This document shows positions 17,105 to 25,969 of a stretch of 64,000 nt of DNA, in pieces (the first letter of the stretch is position 1; each line of letters starts with the position of its first letter). The notes beneath the pieces are model-generated. The model made no database searches. It had not been told where the DNA came from and worked only from the letters and a program-made list of their open reading frames with translations. The position numbers and the translations under genes were made by a program. The DNA is from Sinorhizobium mexicanum (GTDB taxonomy: Bacteria > Pseudomonadota > Alphaproteobacteria > Rhizobiales > Rhizobiaceae), in assembly GCF_013488225.1 (NCBI RefSeq), contig NZ_CP041241.1, positions 310,001 through 374,000 of the forward strand. The letters run 5' to 3'.

Positions 17105-18079
17105 ATGAAGAAGTTCATGCTCGCCGTCGCCATGGCCGCTCTATCCTATTGCGGCGCGAACGCGCAGGAATACAGCCTGCGTTTCTCGACCTCGCAGGTG
17201 AATCCCAACGAGCCCATCGTCAAGGCGATGAAGGCCTTCTCCGAACGCGTCGAGAAGCGCTCGGAAGGCCGAATCGCGATTACCGTGATGACCGGTGATC
17301 AGCTCGGCGCCCAGAAGAAGGTCAATGAAATGGTGATGAGCGGTGCCAGCCTGCTCAGCGCCACCGACTACGGCCAGCTCGGCCAGTTCGTGCCCGACAT
17401 GTCGATCCTGGCCGGCCCTTACGTCTATCCGAGCCTCGAGGCCACGGATCGCCTGTTCGCATCCGATCTCTACAAGGAATTGTCCGGCAAGCTCGAGGCG
17501 CAGGGCATCAAGATCATCATGCCCAACGGTCTCTTCGGATACCGTCACATCATCTCCAACAAACCGGTCCGCACCCCGGCTGATCTTTCCGGCGTGACGA
17601 TCCGCGTGCCGTCCTCGCCGATCATGATGGCGACCTTCGGCGGCTACGGCGCGCGCCCGACGGAACTGCCCTGGGGTGATGTCTACAACGCGCTGCAGAC
17701 CGGCGTCGTCGACGCCGCTGAGGGGCCATTCGGATCGATCGCCGGCGCGAAGTTGAACGAAACCCGGAAGGTCATCTCGAAGACGGGCCATCAGATCATG
17801 TTCACCGCTTGGGTCGCATCCACCCAGTTTTTCAACGGCTTGCCCGAAGACCTGCAGAAGATCCTCCTGGAGGAGGGGCAGACGATCGCCAAGGAACTGA
17901 CGCAGATGACCCTTGAAACCGACGACGCCTATGCAAAGCAGTTGGCCGATTCCGGTGTCGAGATCGTAACAGACGTCGACATTCCGGCTTTCGTCGAAGC
18001 GTCGCGCGTCGCCTATGACAAGGTGCCGAATATCACCCCGGGCATCTACGACCGCGTACAGAAGGCGATGGCGGAGTAG
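17105..18079 (+). CDS. dctP: TRAP transporter substrate-binding protein DctP
   Basis: A 324-residue periplasmic binding protein with a Sec signal peptide (MKKFMLAVAMAALSYCGANAQ, about 20 residues). DctP features: YSLRFSTSQVNPNEPIVKAMKAF, the arginine-containing GVTIRVPSSPIMM strand that binds the carboxylate, and NALQTGVVDAAEGP. GAGGAGG upstream supports the start. It delivers an organic or sugar acid to the QM membrane subunits; the neighbourhood suggests a sugar acid. Confidence 0.92.
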   Translation: MKKFMLAVAMAALSYCGANAQEYSLRFSTSQVNPNEPIVKAMKAFSERVEKRSEGRIAITVMTGDQLGAQKKVNEMVMSGASLLSATDYGQLGQFVPDMSILAGPYVYPSLEATDRLFASDLYKELSGKLEAQGIKIIMPNGLFGYRHIISNKPVRTPADLSGVTIRVPSSPIMMATFGGYGARPTELPWGDVYNALQTGVVDAAEGPFGSIAGAKLNETRKVISKTGHQIMFTAWVASTQFFNGLPEDLQKILLEEGQTIAKELTQMTLETDDAYAKQLADSGVEIVTDVDIPAFVEASRVAYDKVPNITPGIYDRVQKAMAE

Positions 18080-18186
18080 GGCGACGAAGCCGCCTGCTGC
18101 CGGCACCCGGCGCTGGCCTGACGGCGACACCGCATCGGGTGATTTGAACTGACGCAGAACGTGAGACAGGCACAGCCGAGCCGAAA

Positions 18187-18211
18187 ATGGGTGGCCCATC
18201 GAGCCACCCAT
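18187..18211 (+). terminator. Intercistronic hairpin between dctP and dctQ
   Basis: Perfect 9-base arms ATGGGTGGC (18187-18195) and GCCACCCAT (18203-18211) with a 7-base loop. No T-run follows. The first in-frame ATG of the dctQ frame is buried in the left arm, which argues for a later start. The hairpin probably raises dctP transcript levels relative to dctQM. Confidence 0.55.
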
Positions 18212-18225
18212 CTCCTTCCCCCCAA

Positions 18226-18753
18226 ATGACTGAGGCCGCCATGGAAACCTCACCCTTGCCGGAAGAGACCATTCCTCTTCTTAGTTTTCGCCGAGCCGAC
18301 GAGGCGATCGGCGTTGCCGCGCTCATCGTCATCGTCTTCTCGATCCTCTGGGGCGTTGTCAGCCGCTACATTTTCCCTCAACCGGCCGCCTGGACCTACG
18401 AGCTGGCGATCATGGCCTTCGCTTATCTCGTCTTTTTCGGCGCCGTTGCCGGCGTCCGTCTCGGCACCCATGCGGCGATCGATGTGCTGGTCGCGGCGTT
18501 TCCTGCGAGCTGGCAAAAGGCGATTGCCTGGTTCAATTACCTGTTGCTCGCCGTCTTCTTCGTGGTGATGACGGTACTGTTTGCGTGGCAGGCCTGGACG
18601 TCGCGCCATGTCCACACCATCGCACTCGATCTGTCGCGCAGCCTCTCCTACGGCCCGCTCGCCTTGGCATCTGCCGGCATGTTCATCCAGCACCTCATTG
18701 TCGAAAGACCATGGACCGTCCGGATGCATCGCAATGTGGAATCGCTGATATGA
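18226..18753 (+). CDS. dctQ: TRAP transporter small permease DctQ
   Basis: A small inner-membrane protein of about 175 residues with four hydrophobic segments (AIGVAALIVIVFSILWGVVS; YELAIMAFAYLVFFGAVAGV; AWFNYLLLAVFFVVMTVLFA; LALASAGMFIQHL). RLGTHAAIDVL after the second helix is the DctQ signature region. The start is either ATG 18226 or ATG 18241; ATG 18187 lies inside a hairpin. Its stop overlaps dctM by ATGA. Confidence 0.85.
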   Translation: MTEAAMETSPLPEETIPLLSFRRADEAIGVAALIVIVFSILWGVVSRYIFPQPAAWTYELAIMAFAYLVFFGAVAGVRLGTHAAIDVLVAAFPASWQKAIAWFNYLLLAVFFVVMTVLFAWQAWTSRHVHTIALDLSRSLSYGPLALASAGMFIQHLIVERPWTVRMHRNVESLI

Positions 18754-20063
18754 CCTTCTTTCATCTTGCCGGCCCATCGTTGCTCGTCGTCGTGCTCTTC
18801 CTGCTTTCGACTCCGATCACCTGGGCGATGGCGATCGGAGCGCTGGCCTTCTTCCTGTTCAACATGGACATGATTCCGCTTGCCAACTTCGCCCAGGAGA
18901 TGGCCGAAGGAAGTCAGTCGGTGTCTCTGCTGGCGCTGCCGCTTTTCGTGCTCGCGGGCTGCATCATGAACGCCTCGGGCATCACCCGTCGGCTGCTCAA
19001 CCTCGCCGACGTTCTCGTCGGCCATATGACCGGCGCGCTCGCGCAAATGTGCACGGTCCTCGGCACGCTGCTCGGCGGCTTGACCGCGTCCGCCAACGCC
19101 GACGCGGCGATGCTGGCGAAGACCCTCGGTGTCGAGATGTCGCAGAGGGGATACAGCCGTGCTTTCGCCGCGGTCATCACCTCGTCTGCCGCCATCATCA
19201 CCAGCCTCATACCACCGTCAATCGGTCTCATCGTCTATGGCTTCCTTGCCGAAACCTCGATCGGTCGGCTGTTTGCGGCCGGTGTCGTGCCCGGCCTCGT
19301 GCTTGCCGGTGGGCTGATGATCACCACCTACTTCATTGCCAGGAAGCGCGGTTACAAGCCGCTGCGCAAGGAGCGGGCCACCCGCGCGGAAGGCGTGAAG
19401 GCGCTTGTCGATGGCATCTGGGCGCTTTCGATCCCGGTGGTCATCTTCGTTGGCACCCGCTATGGGCTGTTCACGACCACAGAGGCTGGCGCGGTCGTCG
19501 TCGTCTACGTGCTGTTCGTTGCCGTCTTCGGTTACCGCGAGTTCACCATCCGTCAGATCCCCGAGGTACTTGCCGAGTCCGTGCGCGATTCAGCCGTGGT
19601 CATGATCATGATCTGCGCCGCTGCGGCCTTCGGTTTCTACCTCGCCTGGGAACAGGTGCCGCAGGCGATGTCGAGCTGGCTCGGAGGCGCAACCGACAAC
19701 CCGCTGCTGATGCTGCTGCTGATCAACGTGCTTCTGATCGTCATCGGCACAGCGATCGAGGGCTCGGCGGCGTTGATTATCCTGACGCCGATGTTGATCC
19801 CGATCATCGACGGCGTCGGTATCGACCGTGTGCATTTCGGGATCGTCTTCATCACCAACCTGACCATCGCCGGCATCACGCCGCCGGTCGGCGGCCTGAT
19901 GTACATCTCGTCGATGGTGCTGAAGGTTCCAATGATGGCCTATGCACGCGAGGTGTTGCCCTATCTCGCGATGATGATGGTGTTGCTGCTGATGCTCAGC
20001 ATGTTTCCGCAACTTTCGCTCTGGCTACCGAACCTCGTTTACGGCGCGACGGCCGTTCAATAG
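18750..20063 (+). CDS. dctM: TRAP transporter large permease DctM
   Basis: A 437-residue polytopic membrane protein, the ion-coupled translocation subunit. Typical DctM blocks: FAQEMAEGSQSVSLLALPLFVLAG, GGLTASANADAAMLAKTLG, SSAAIITSLIPPSIGLIVYG, and TPPVGGLMYISS near the C-terminus. About twelve hydrophobic segments are visible. The start at 18750 overlaps the dctQ stop. The frame is open upstream to 18585 within dctQ, which is not coding. Confidence 0.92.
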   Translation: MTFFHLAGPSLLVVVLFLLSTPITWAMAIGALAFFLFNMDMIPLANFAQEMAEGSQSVSLLALPLFVLAGCIMNASGITRRLLNLADVLVGHMTGALAQMCTVLGTLLGGLTASANADAAMLAKTLGVEMSQRGYSRAFAAVITSSAAIITSLIPPSIGLIVYGFLAETSIGRLFAAGVVPGLVLAGGLMITTYFIARKRGYKPLRKERATRAEGVKALVDGIWALSIPVVIFVGTRYGLFTTTEAGAVVVVYVLFVAVFGYREFTIRQIPEVLAESVRDSAVVMIMICAAAAFGFYLAWEQVPQAMSSWLGGATDNPLLMLLLINVLLIVIGTAIEGSAALIILTPMLIPIIDGVGIDRVHFGIVFITNLTIAGITPPVGGLMYISSMVLKVPMMAYAREVLPYLAMMMVLLLMLSMFPQLSLWLPNLVYGATAVQ

Positions 20064-20254
20064 GTGATTGCCGGGCTTGGCATTGCCTGGAATAGCGAGG
20101 ATCCGACCGCTGGGCGGGACGACATCATCGACATCGCCCAGTCGCTGGCGGGGATCGGCAGCCGGTGATTTGTCTATTTTGGACGCTGCTCTACTTCACT
20201 CAAGCGCTACTGACTTCCGGCTGATCGTAATCCGTGCGTTGAGGAAGAGTACTC

Positions 20255-20707
20255 ATGGAGCCGCCACCAAGCGTCAGTGACCTTGCCTTGATCGTCCAAA
20301 CCGCTCTGGCGCCGGTGTTTCTCCTTGCAGGTACGGCTGGCTTTGTAAGCGTGTATGAATTTCGCCTTGGCAGGGTCTCGGATCGGGTCAATGCGATCCA
20401 GGAGAGCGGGGAGCGAGGCGAAGCGAGACGCTCTCAACTGGCCTATCTGCGCCGGCGGACACTTGCCTTGGAGGTAGCGGTTGCCTTGGGAACATTGGCC
20501 GCGATTTGCACCGGATGGGCGATCCTGAATCTGCTTGCAGGTGCACTCAAGTTTGGGTTCCGCGAAGAAAACCTCTTCTGGTTTTTCGGTGGTGCGATCC
20601 TCTCGCTGATCGGATCGCTCGTGGCATTCCTTCTTGAGATGCTCATGGCAGGACGGAGCATGTTGCGACAGATGCGAATGAATGAGGCCTCCCCAGAGGG
20701 CGAGTAA
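20255..20707 (+). CDS. DUF2721 family membrane protein
   Basis: A 150-residue protein with three hydrophobic segments at about residues 9-30, 68-95 and 105-130. The N-terminus (LALIVQTALAPVFLLAGTAGF) and the following V-EFRLGRVSDRV-type stretch are typical of DUF2721, a widespread family of unknown function. It stands alone between the TRAP operon and a LuxR regulator. No reliable role can be given. Confidence 0.7.
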   Translation: MEPPPSVSDLALIVQTALAPVFLLAGTAGFVSVYEFRLGRVSDRVNAIQESGERGEARRSQLAYLRRRTLALEVAVALGTLAAICTGWAILNLLAGALKFGFREENLFWFFGGAILSLIGSLVAFLLEMLMAGRSMLRQMRMNEASPEGE

Positions 20708-21162
20708 CTTATCCAAGGCCGTGCCTCGATTCCATTTCCCGTTGTTAGCGCTTCCTATCGCGCTCGCCGGGCCGCGGCTGGCCGCCATCATGCAGGCGAT
20801 GCTCAGGAAAAGAGCCGAAGGCAACAAAAAGCCGAACTCAGACGCTGCCCTTGGTTGACGACGATCTGAGTTAGTCCATTTTGCGTAGAAATGAACAGTG
20901 GGATAACTATCGGAACTGGGCGATAATGACAATGGCGCTCAATGGTTGTATTCATAAACATATGGATATTGTCAAGTATTTATCGACGTAGTTTGTTGAA
21001 TTTGCGTCATTTCACTATCTATTATTTTCGGACTTCTACTAGAATTCTATCGTAACGAAGGATTTTTTTTGAAATTTTGCAGAAATGTTCTCGGGCGAAT
21101 TTTAGCGCCCTCAGCTGGCGACAAGGAGCCGGCGAACGACAGGGAGTGCCAAGGAGGGATAA
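20708..21162. other. Intergenic region upstream of the LuxR-type gene
   Basis: About 450 bases. The left half is GC-rich with no supported gene; minus-strand open frames there are antisense to the DUF2721 gene. The right half (20930-21070) is strongly AT-rich for this replicon, with TTGT-ATTCATAAACATATG-like sequence, and most likely holds the promoter of the LuxR-type regulator. Confidence 0.45.
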
Positions 21163-21936
21163 ATGTACCGCACGAGCTCGTCCCTGAGCAATTTTGAAGA
21201 TCACAACAAGGTATCGCCGAAGAAAAGCAAGATTGTAGTGCTCGCTAAGACCGACCTGTTCGCCGAATGTTTGACGCAGGCGATCAGCGCGCGTTTTCAA
21301 GATCGGGACGTCGTAAGCCTTTCCAACGCCGAGTGTCTCCTGGACGGCAAACTTATCGACGTAAGCCTGGTCATGGTCTACCGCCTGCCGGCGGCAGCAT
21401 TTCAATCGATCATGAGGATGATCCGCGAGTGCCATCCGAAGGCCGCAATCGGCCTGATGGTGCAGGATGCGGACGAGCTCGACTCGTCGATCACGCGCGT
21501 TGTCGACGAAGGGTTGGTTCACGGCGTGCTGCCGCTGAACCTCAATCTCGACGTATGCCTTACCGCCATCGATCTCTTGATGAAGGGCGGTGAGCATTTT
21601 CCCGCCGCGTTGCTTCGGCGCCTGGCGCCGAGAGGGCGCTCAGGAGGCGACCTTGGTGAGCAACAACAGGCGTCTTCGCAAGCCACAGGTCTGGAACGCA
21701 AGAACGACTTTGGCCAAGGCCTCCTGACGGTGCGCGAGATCCAGGTTCTCGAGCTCATCTGCATGGGCACGCAGAACAAGATCATCGCCGATCGTCTCGG
21801 GCTTTCCGAAAACACCGTCAAAGTCCATGTCCGCAACATCTGCAAGAAGATGGACGTGCGCAACCGGACGGAGGCTGCGTCGCGCTATTTCCGGAGCGAG
21901 GCTGATCTCGCCTCGCTCCGCGCAGCATCACGCTGA
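21163..21936 (+). CDS. LuxR-family regulator with degenerate receiver domain
   Basis: A 257-residue two-domain regulator. Residues 22-145 look like a response-regulator receiver (KIVVLAKTDLFAECLTQAI...), but the phospho-acceptor position after beta-3 reads VSLVMVYRLP with no Asp and the conserved Lys region reads HGVLPLNLN with no Lys. The C-terminal LuxR/GerE helix-turn-helix is intact (LTVREIQVLELICMGTQNKI, LGLSENTVKVHVRNICKKM). It is therefore a phosphorylation-independent orphan regulator; its targets and signal are unknown. Confidence 0.8.
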   Translation: MYRTSSSLSNFEDHNKVSPKKSKIVVLAKTDLFAECLTQAISARFQDRDVVSLSNAECLLDGKLIDVSLVMVYRLPAAAFQSIMRMIRECHPKAAIGLMVQDADELDSSITRVVDEGLVHGVLPLNLNLDVCLTAIDLLMKGGEHFPAALLRRLAPRGRSGGDLGEQQQASSQATGLERKNDFGQGLLTVREIQVLELICMGTQNKIIADRLGLSENTVKVHVRNICKKMDVRNRTEAASRYFRSEADLASLRAASR

Positions 21937-22104
21937 CGCAACTGACCGAAGCGTCGGCTTGAATGTCGTGGCGCCACGCGACTACAGCGCCGCCGGTCCC
22001 ATCACTCGACCGCAAACAACCGGCGGACTCCGAATGTTCGCGGCTTGCTGTCCCGTCAATCGAGTTGCAGCCACAAGAACTGCCTGAACCAGTGAGAGGA
22101 CAGA

Positions 22105-22308
22105 TCAGACAGGTCTTACGTCTTCCGCTTTCGACTTCCCGGTCTTGCGGTCCTGACCCAGTTCGTAGCTGACCTTCTGGCCGTCCCGAAGAGGTCCGGA
22201 GCCCTGCACCGCCGACACATGCACAAACACATCTGCGCCGCCATTGTCGGGCGTGATGAAGCCAAAGCCCTTGTCCTGATTGAAAAATTTAACGGTACCG
22301 GTCGCCAT
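22105..22308 (-). CDS. Cold-shock domain protein (CspA family)
   Basis: A 67-residue single cold-shock domain. RNP1 is KGFGFI (residues 13-18) and RNP2 is VFVHVS (27-32), the surfaces that bind single-stranded RNA or DNA. GAGGATATTC precedes the ATG. A perfect GGCGGC/GCCGCC hairpin (22327-22344) lies in the 5' leader just upstream of the ribosome site; such structured leaders are common in csp mRNAs. Acts in the cytoplasm as an RNA chaperone. Confidence 0.93.
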   Translation of the reverse strand: MATGTVKFFNQDKGFGFITPDNGGADVFVHVSAVQGSGPLRDGQKVSYELGQDRKTGKSKAEDVRPV

Positions 22309-22582
22309 GAATATCCTCGTGAGATGGGCGGCTTGAACGCCGCCAGCGGAGCTTATTCATCGTTGCGCTCGCCTGCAACCCTTCTTCCGCGCGACAGGAC
22401 AGACGAAACAGTGATTTACAAAGGCTCGGCTGGCTCTTTGACCTTTGTGAAGAGGATCGAAGCGGAGGGACCTCTACATACCCACGCCTCTCCGGCAGGG
22501 ACCGAGTTGCTCATCTTCCGGATCGAGGAGAGCGGCAGACCGCTGATCGGAAATCCTCACGTCTCCCTTTGTCCCTGCGCTG

Positions 22583-23410
22583 TCACTCGTCGGTAGAGAC
22601 AGCGACGGGTTTCCATTCCTCAATCTCCTGCTGCAGGCGCTCGATCCTGCCAGACACGAGTTTAAGCGCATCGCTGCCAAGCAGGAGTTGCGGTGGAGGA
22701 TTGGCGGACTCGATGAGGTTAAGCACGGCTGCCGCGAGTTTGTTGGGATCGCCAAGCTGCTTGCCGCTTCTTGCTTGCCGCGCTTCTCGGATCGGATCGA
22801 ACAGCGCGTCGTAGTCGTCGATGGACCGCCCAGTCCTCACCATCGAGCGTCCGGCCCAGTCGGTCCGGAACGAGCCAGGGCAGAGTGCGGTGACGTGGAC
22901 ACCGAACGGCGCCATTTCCGCACGCATCACCTCCGATATCCCCTGAAGCGCGAACTTGCTGCCGCAGTAATAGGCGATGCCGGGCATGGTGATCATGCCG
23001 CCCATCGACGTGACATTGACGATGAACCCGCGGCGCCTCCGGCGAAACCGCGGCAGGAAAGCCTTGGCAACCGCAACCGCGCCGAAGACGTTCACGTCGA
23101 ACTGACGACGCATTTCTTCGAGCGGCGACTCCTCGAGGAGCCCTTCGTGGCCGTAACCGGCATTGTTGATTAGGACGTCGACCGGGCCGTGGTCTTTCTC
23201 GGCCTGCTCGACGACATCCGGTATCCGGTCGAACTCTGTCACGTCGCAAAGGGCGCAACGGACCGCCGGCAGGCGTTCTGCAAGCCTTGCTTGCGAGGCT
23301 TCCGAGCGGACGGTGCCGATGACCGTATGCCCCTGTTCGCTGGCCGCTGTCGCGACTGCCAGGCCGAACCCGGAATTCGCGCCCGTGATGAAGAAAGTCT
23401 TCTGTGACAT
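22583..23410 (-). CDS. Short-chain dehydrogenase/reductase
   Basis: A 275-residue classical SDR. Cofactor motif TGANSGFG at residues 8-15, an Arg after beta-2 (TVRSEA) suggesting NADP, NNAGYG, and catalytic YYCGSK. The start is set at ATG 23410, because sequence further upstream overlaps the divergent promoter and lacks family similarity. It is divergently transcribed from an AraC regulator 79 bases away, a common regulator-target pair. Substrate unknown. Confidence 0.87.
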   Translation of the reverse strand: MSQKTFFITGANSGFGLAVATAASEQGHTVIGTVRSEASQARLAERLPAVRCALCDVTEFDRIPDVVEQAEKDHGPVDVLINNAGYGHEGLLEESPLEEMRRQFDVNVFGAVAVAKAFLPRFRRRRRGFIVNVTSMGGMITMPGIAYYCGSKFALQGISEVMRAEMAPFGVHVTALCPGSFRTDWAGRSMVRTGRSIDDYDALFDPIREARQARSGKQLGDPNKLAAAVLNLIESANPPPQLLLGSDALKLVSGRIERLQQEIEEWKPVAVSTDE

Positions 23411-23489
23411 GTTTGACAATCTCTTCCTGATTGGTGAAATACCATTTGACTGATAATCTTGCGCTTCAGGCTCATCGATTGCGAAAACT

Positions 23490-24434
23490 ATGAGTTTCTT
23501 GCCAAATCCTATGAATATGGCGAGTGCGCCATCCAAGCGCCGGGAGCTTGTGGCATTGGCTGGACGCCTTGCTCCGCATCACGGTTACAATGCGACGGGG
23601 CTTCATGGCGTCCGCATCCTCAGGACCGAAGAGGTCCTCCACGACATCCCCGTCCTCTACAAGCCTGGTGCTGTTTTCGTGCTGCAAGGTCGCAAGCAGG
23701 GAATGCTTGAAGGCGAGGTCTATCTTTACGACGAAGAGCATTATCTGGCGGTCTCGGTCCCGGTTCCGTTCCGGATGGAATCGGTAGCCAGCGCAGAATG
23801 CCCCCTGCTTGCGGTCTATCTCGAATTCGACATGGCGCTTGCGGCCGAGATCGCCTCGGACGTCGAGGCACGGCGTTGCGGACCGGCGAGCACCACGGCG
23901 AGAAGTCTTATTTCCAGCAGAATGGAACCCGACGTCGAGGATGCCGTGCTACGCCTGTTGCGAGTGCTCAACGATCCCATGGAGATGGTGGTTCTCGGCG
24001 CATGCATCTTGCGCGAGTTGCACTATCGCATCCTCGTCGGCCCCCAGGGCGCACAGATGATTGCAGCGCTACAGCAGAAAGGCACCTCCGGCAAGATCGT
24101 GCAAAGCCTCGCCCGATTGCGCGAAACTTACAGCTCGGAGATTTCAGTGACTGCGCTCGCACAGGAAGCGGGCATGAGCGTCCCCTCCTATCACGCACAT
24201 TTCAAGGCGCTGACAGGCAGCAGCCCAATGCAATACGTCAAAGCGATGCGGCTTCACGAAGCAAGGCTGATCATGGCGCGCCAGGAAAAAACGATCGCAG
24301 AGGCCGCGCTGTCGGTTGGTTACCTCAGCCCAGCCCAATTCAGCCGCGACTTCAAAAGGCACTTCCGCCGCACCGCCTCAGAGGAGGTAAAATGGGTCCG
24401 CAGTCACCTCGGCGAGCTTGCCTTGCGACCATGA
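23490..24434 (+). CDS. AraC-family transcriptional regulator
   Basis: A 314-residue regulator with an AraC_N-type ligand domain (about residues 25-180: PGAVFVLQGRKQGMLEGEVYLYDEEHYLAVSVPVP) and a C-terminal double helix-turn-helix (SVTALAQEAGMSVPSYHAHFKALTGSSPMQYVKAMRLHEARLIM... SVGYLSPAQFSRDFKRHF). Regulators with this N-domain often control a divergent oxidoreductase, which fits the SDR next door. Confidence 0.88.
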   Translation: MSFLPNPMNMASAPSKRRELVALAGRLAPHHGYNATGLHGVRILRTEEVLHDIPVLYKPGAVFVLQGRKQGMLEGEVYLYDEEHYLAVSVPVPFRMESVASAECPLLAVYLEFDMALAAEIASDVEARRCGPASTTARSLISSRMEPDVEDAVLRLLRVLNDPMEMVVLGACILRELHYRILVGPQGAQMIAALQQKGTSGKIVQSLARLRETYSSEISVTALAQEAGMSVPSYHAHFKALTGSSPMQYVKAMRLHEARLIMARQEKTIAEAALSVGYLSPAQFSRDFKRHFRRTASEEVKWVRSHLGELALRP

Positions 24435-24559
24435 GAGGTTTGTCCGGCAGTGGCGCGCAAAGCGGTCAACCACTTTCTCGCCTTTCTGCTCGAAGTCGCC
24501 ATTGCTTGCAGCCTCCGACTTCAGATTCCTACCCCGCTATGGGCCGTTCGACCATAATC

Positions 24560-24842
24560 ACTTGAATGAGTCCACCTTTCGATCCAGGCATGAAGTCCCG
24601 GATACGGGTAGCTGCGGCAATCCGCGCTCCAACGGGCATGATTCCTCCGGGAACCGGTGCGTCCAATCGTGCCCACCGCGTGTCAGGATTCGCACCTGCC
24701 CATGCTCGAGATGGACGCAGATTCTGTAACCGTCCCACTTGCTCATGTGTCCATGCATCGCCCCTCGTAGGTCTCTGTTTCTGAGGGCCAGGCAGGGTTC
24801 GATGCGCAAGCGCATCGGATCGAGAGGAGGGAGTGGCTGCGA
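24560..24842 (-). pseudogene. Fragment of a LigD-type ATP-dependent DNA ligase
   Basis: A minus-strand stretch encodes PPLDPMRLRIEPCLAL and, after a short gap, SKWDGYRICVHLE and RILTRGGHDWTHRFP. These match the start of the nucleotidyltransferase domain of rhizobial LigD-type ligases. KWDGYR is motif I with the lysine that becomes adenylylated, and RGGHDWT-RFP follows it in this family. The usual P-x-G-P-x-W-x-x-E before motif I is damaged, the frame is lost after HRFP, and the rest of the ligase is missing. Only about 90 codons remain, with no start, so this is a relic. It lies in an otherwise gene-free 650-base interval. Confidence 0.6.
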
Positions 24843-25085
24843 ACGATCAGTCTTTAAGGGCTGTTTCAGCGGAAAGGTTCGAATTATTCGCTGAAACGCC
24901 CCGGTCCGGCGTTTTCGGCCGCCGGGCCGGAATGTCATCATCATGACGCAGTCAGGGGTCCAGGTGTTGAATAAGCACGCTTACACCATCTGGCGGCGGC
25001 GAAGTCTGCGGTAATGGCATCGAGGCCGTTTGCTATCGCTTCTGGGAGCAACTTCGTCGGTCCGGTATCTCGCGCCGCCACCCGA

Positions 25086-25829
25086 TCAGGTGGTTTGACC
25101 GCCGTCGACCGTAAGGATCGCGCCGGTGATCTGCCTTGCCGCGGGGCTTGCCAGGAAGGCCACGGCGGCGGCGATGTCATCCGGTTTGCCAAAACGGCCG
25201 AGGGGACTGAGCGAGCGCTGGAAATCGGCGAATTCACCATTGGCCGGGTTCATGTCCGTATCCGTCGATCCTGGCTGGACCAGATTGACGGTGACGTCAC
25301 GGGACCCGAGTTCGCGCGCAAGGCCGCGTGTGAAAGAATGCAGCGCGGATTTCGTCATGTAGTACACCGTGCCGGTGTCGCCGACGATGCGTTCGGCGCC
25401 GGCCGAGCCGATGGTGACGATACGGCCGCCCTCCTTGAGATGCGGAATGGCGGCCTGCGAGGCGAGCAAGGGCGACCGGACATTGACGCTCAGCAGGGCA
25501 TCGATGTCGCCGACACTGATGTTGGCAATCGTATCGTAGAGCGCAATGGCGGCGTTGTTGACGAGGATGTCAAGGCCGCCGAGCGCCTGGACCGCCTCGT
25601 CGACCGATCGCTTCACGGCCGCCGGATCGGCGCTGTCCGCCTGGATGGCGACCGATCTACGACCCTTGCTCTCGATTGCTCTGACGACCTCCGCGGCACG
25701 CTCGGCCGAACGCTCGTAGGTGATGGCGACATCCGCGCCCTTGTCCGCGAGCATTATTGCGATGGCGGCGCCAATCCCGCGCGAGGCGCCGGTGACGAGC
25801 GCCCGCTTACCACTCAATTCAGTCATCAT
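25086..25829 (-). CDS. Short-chain dehydrogenase/reductase (FabG-like)
   Basis: A 247-residue classical SDR: TGASRGIGAAIA at residues 13-24, VNNAAIALYD, GSAGAERIVGDTGTVYYMTKSAL with catalytic Y-x-x-x-K, and the C-terminal GAILTVDGGQTT. It is divergent from a TetR regulator 130 bases away with repeated operator-like sequences in between, so it is probably repressed by that protein. Substrate unknown. Confidence 0.88.
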   Translation of the reverse strand: MMTELSGKRALVTGASRGIGAAIAIMLADKGADVAITYERSAERAAEVVRAIESKGRRSVAIQADSADPAAVKRSVDEAVQALGGLDILVNNAAIALYDTIANISVGDIDALLSVNVRSPLLASQAAIPHLKEGGRIVTIGSAGAERIVGDTGTVYYMTKSALHSFTRGLARELGSRDVTVNLVQPGSTDTDMNPANGEFADFQRSLSPLGRFGKPDDIAAAVAFLASPAARQITGAILTVDGGQTT

Positions 25830-25892
25830 TGAACCTTTCTGTAATGTTCGACACAGAATAACTGGGGGAGCGGTTGCGGCCTGTCAAGGTAT

Positions 25893-25969
25893 TTATGTAT
25901 CGATCAGCACAAAATGCGGAGCGTTGCTGGCCGGAGGGCGAAAGTTTATATAACGATCGATGCAGAAAT
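25893..25969. promoter_or_regulatory. Two similar elements between SDR and tetR genes
   Basis: TTATGTATCGATCAGCA (25893-25909, followed by CAAAAT) and TTATATAACGATCGATGCA (25946-25964, followed by GAAAT) are near copies about 53 bases apart. The second covers the tetR start codon. They are candidate sites for TetR autoregulation and control of the divergent SDR. Confidence 0.35.

Noticed and set aside
20064..20168. GTG-started 34-codon frame directly after dctM
   Set aside because: Codon bias looks coding, but it is too short, has no recognised relatives and could be a worn-out gene end; not strong enough to annotate.
22219..22596. 125-codon plus-strand frame overlapping the csp gene
   Set aside because: It is antisense to a clear cold-shock gene and its leader; only the minus strand gives a known protein.
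24435..25085. Several open frames in the interval around the ligase fragment
   Set aside because: Apart from the ligase relic none shows a family motif, and they lack ribosome sites.
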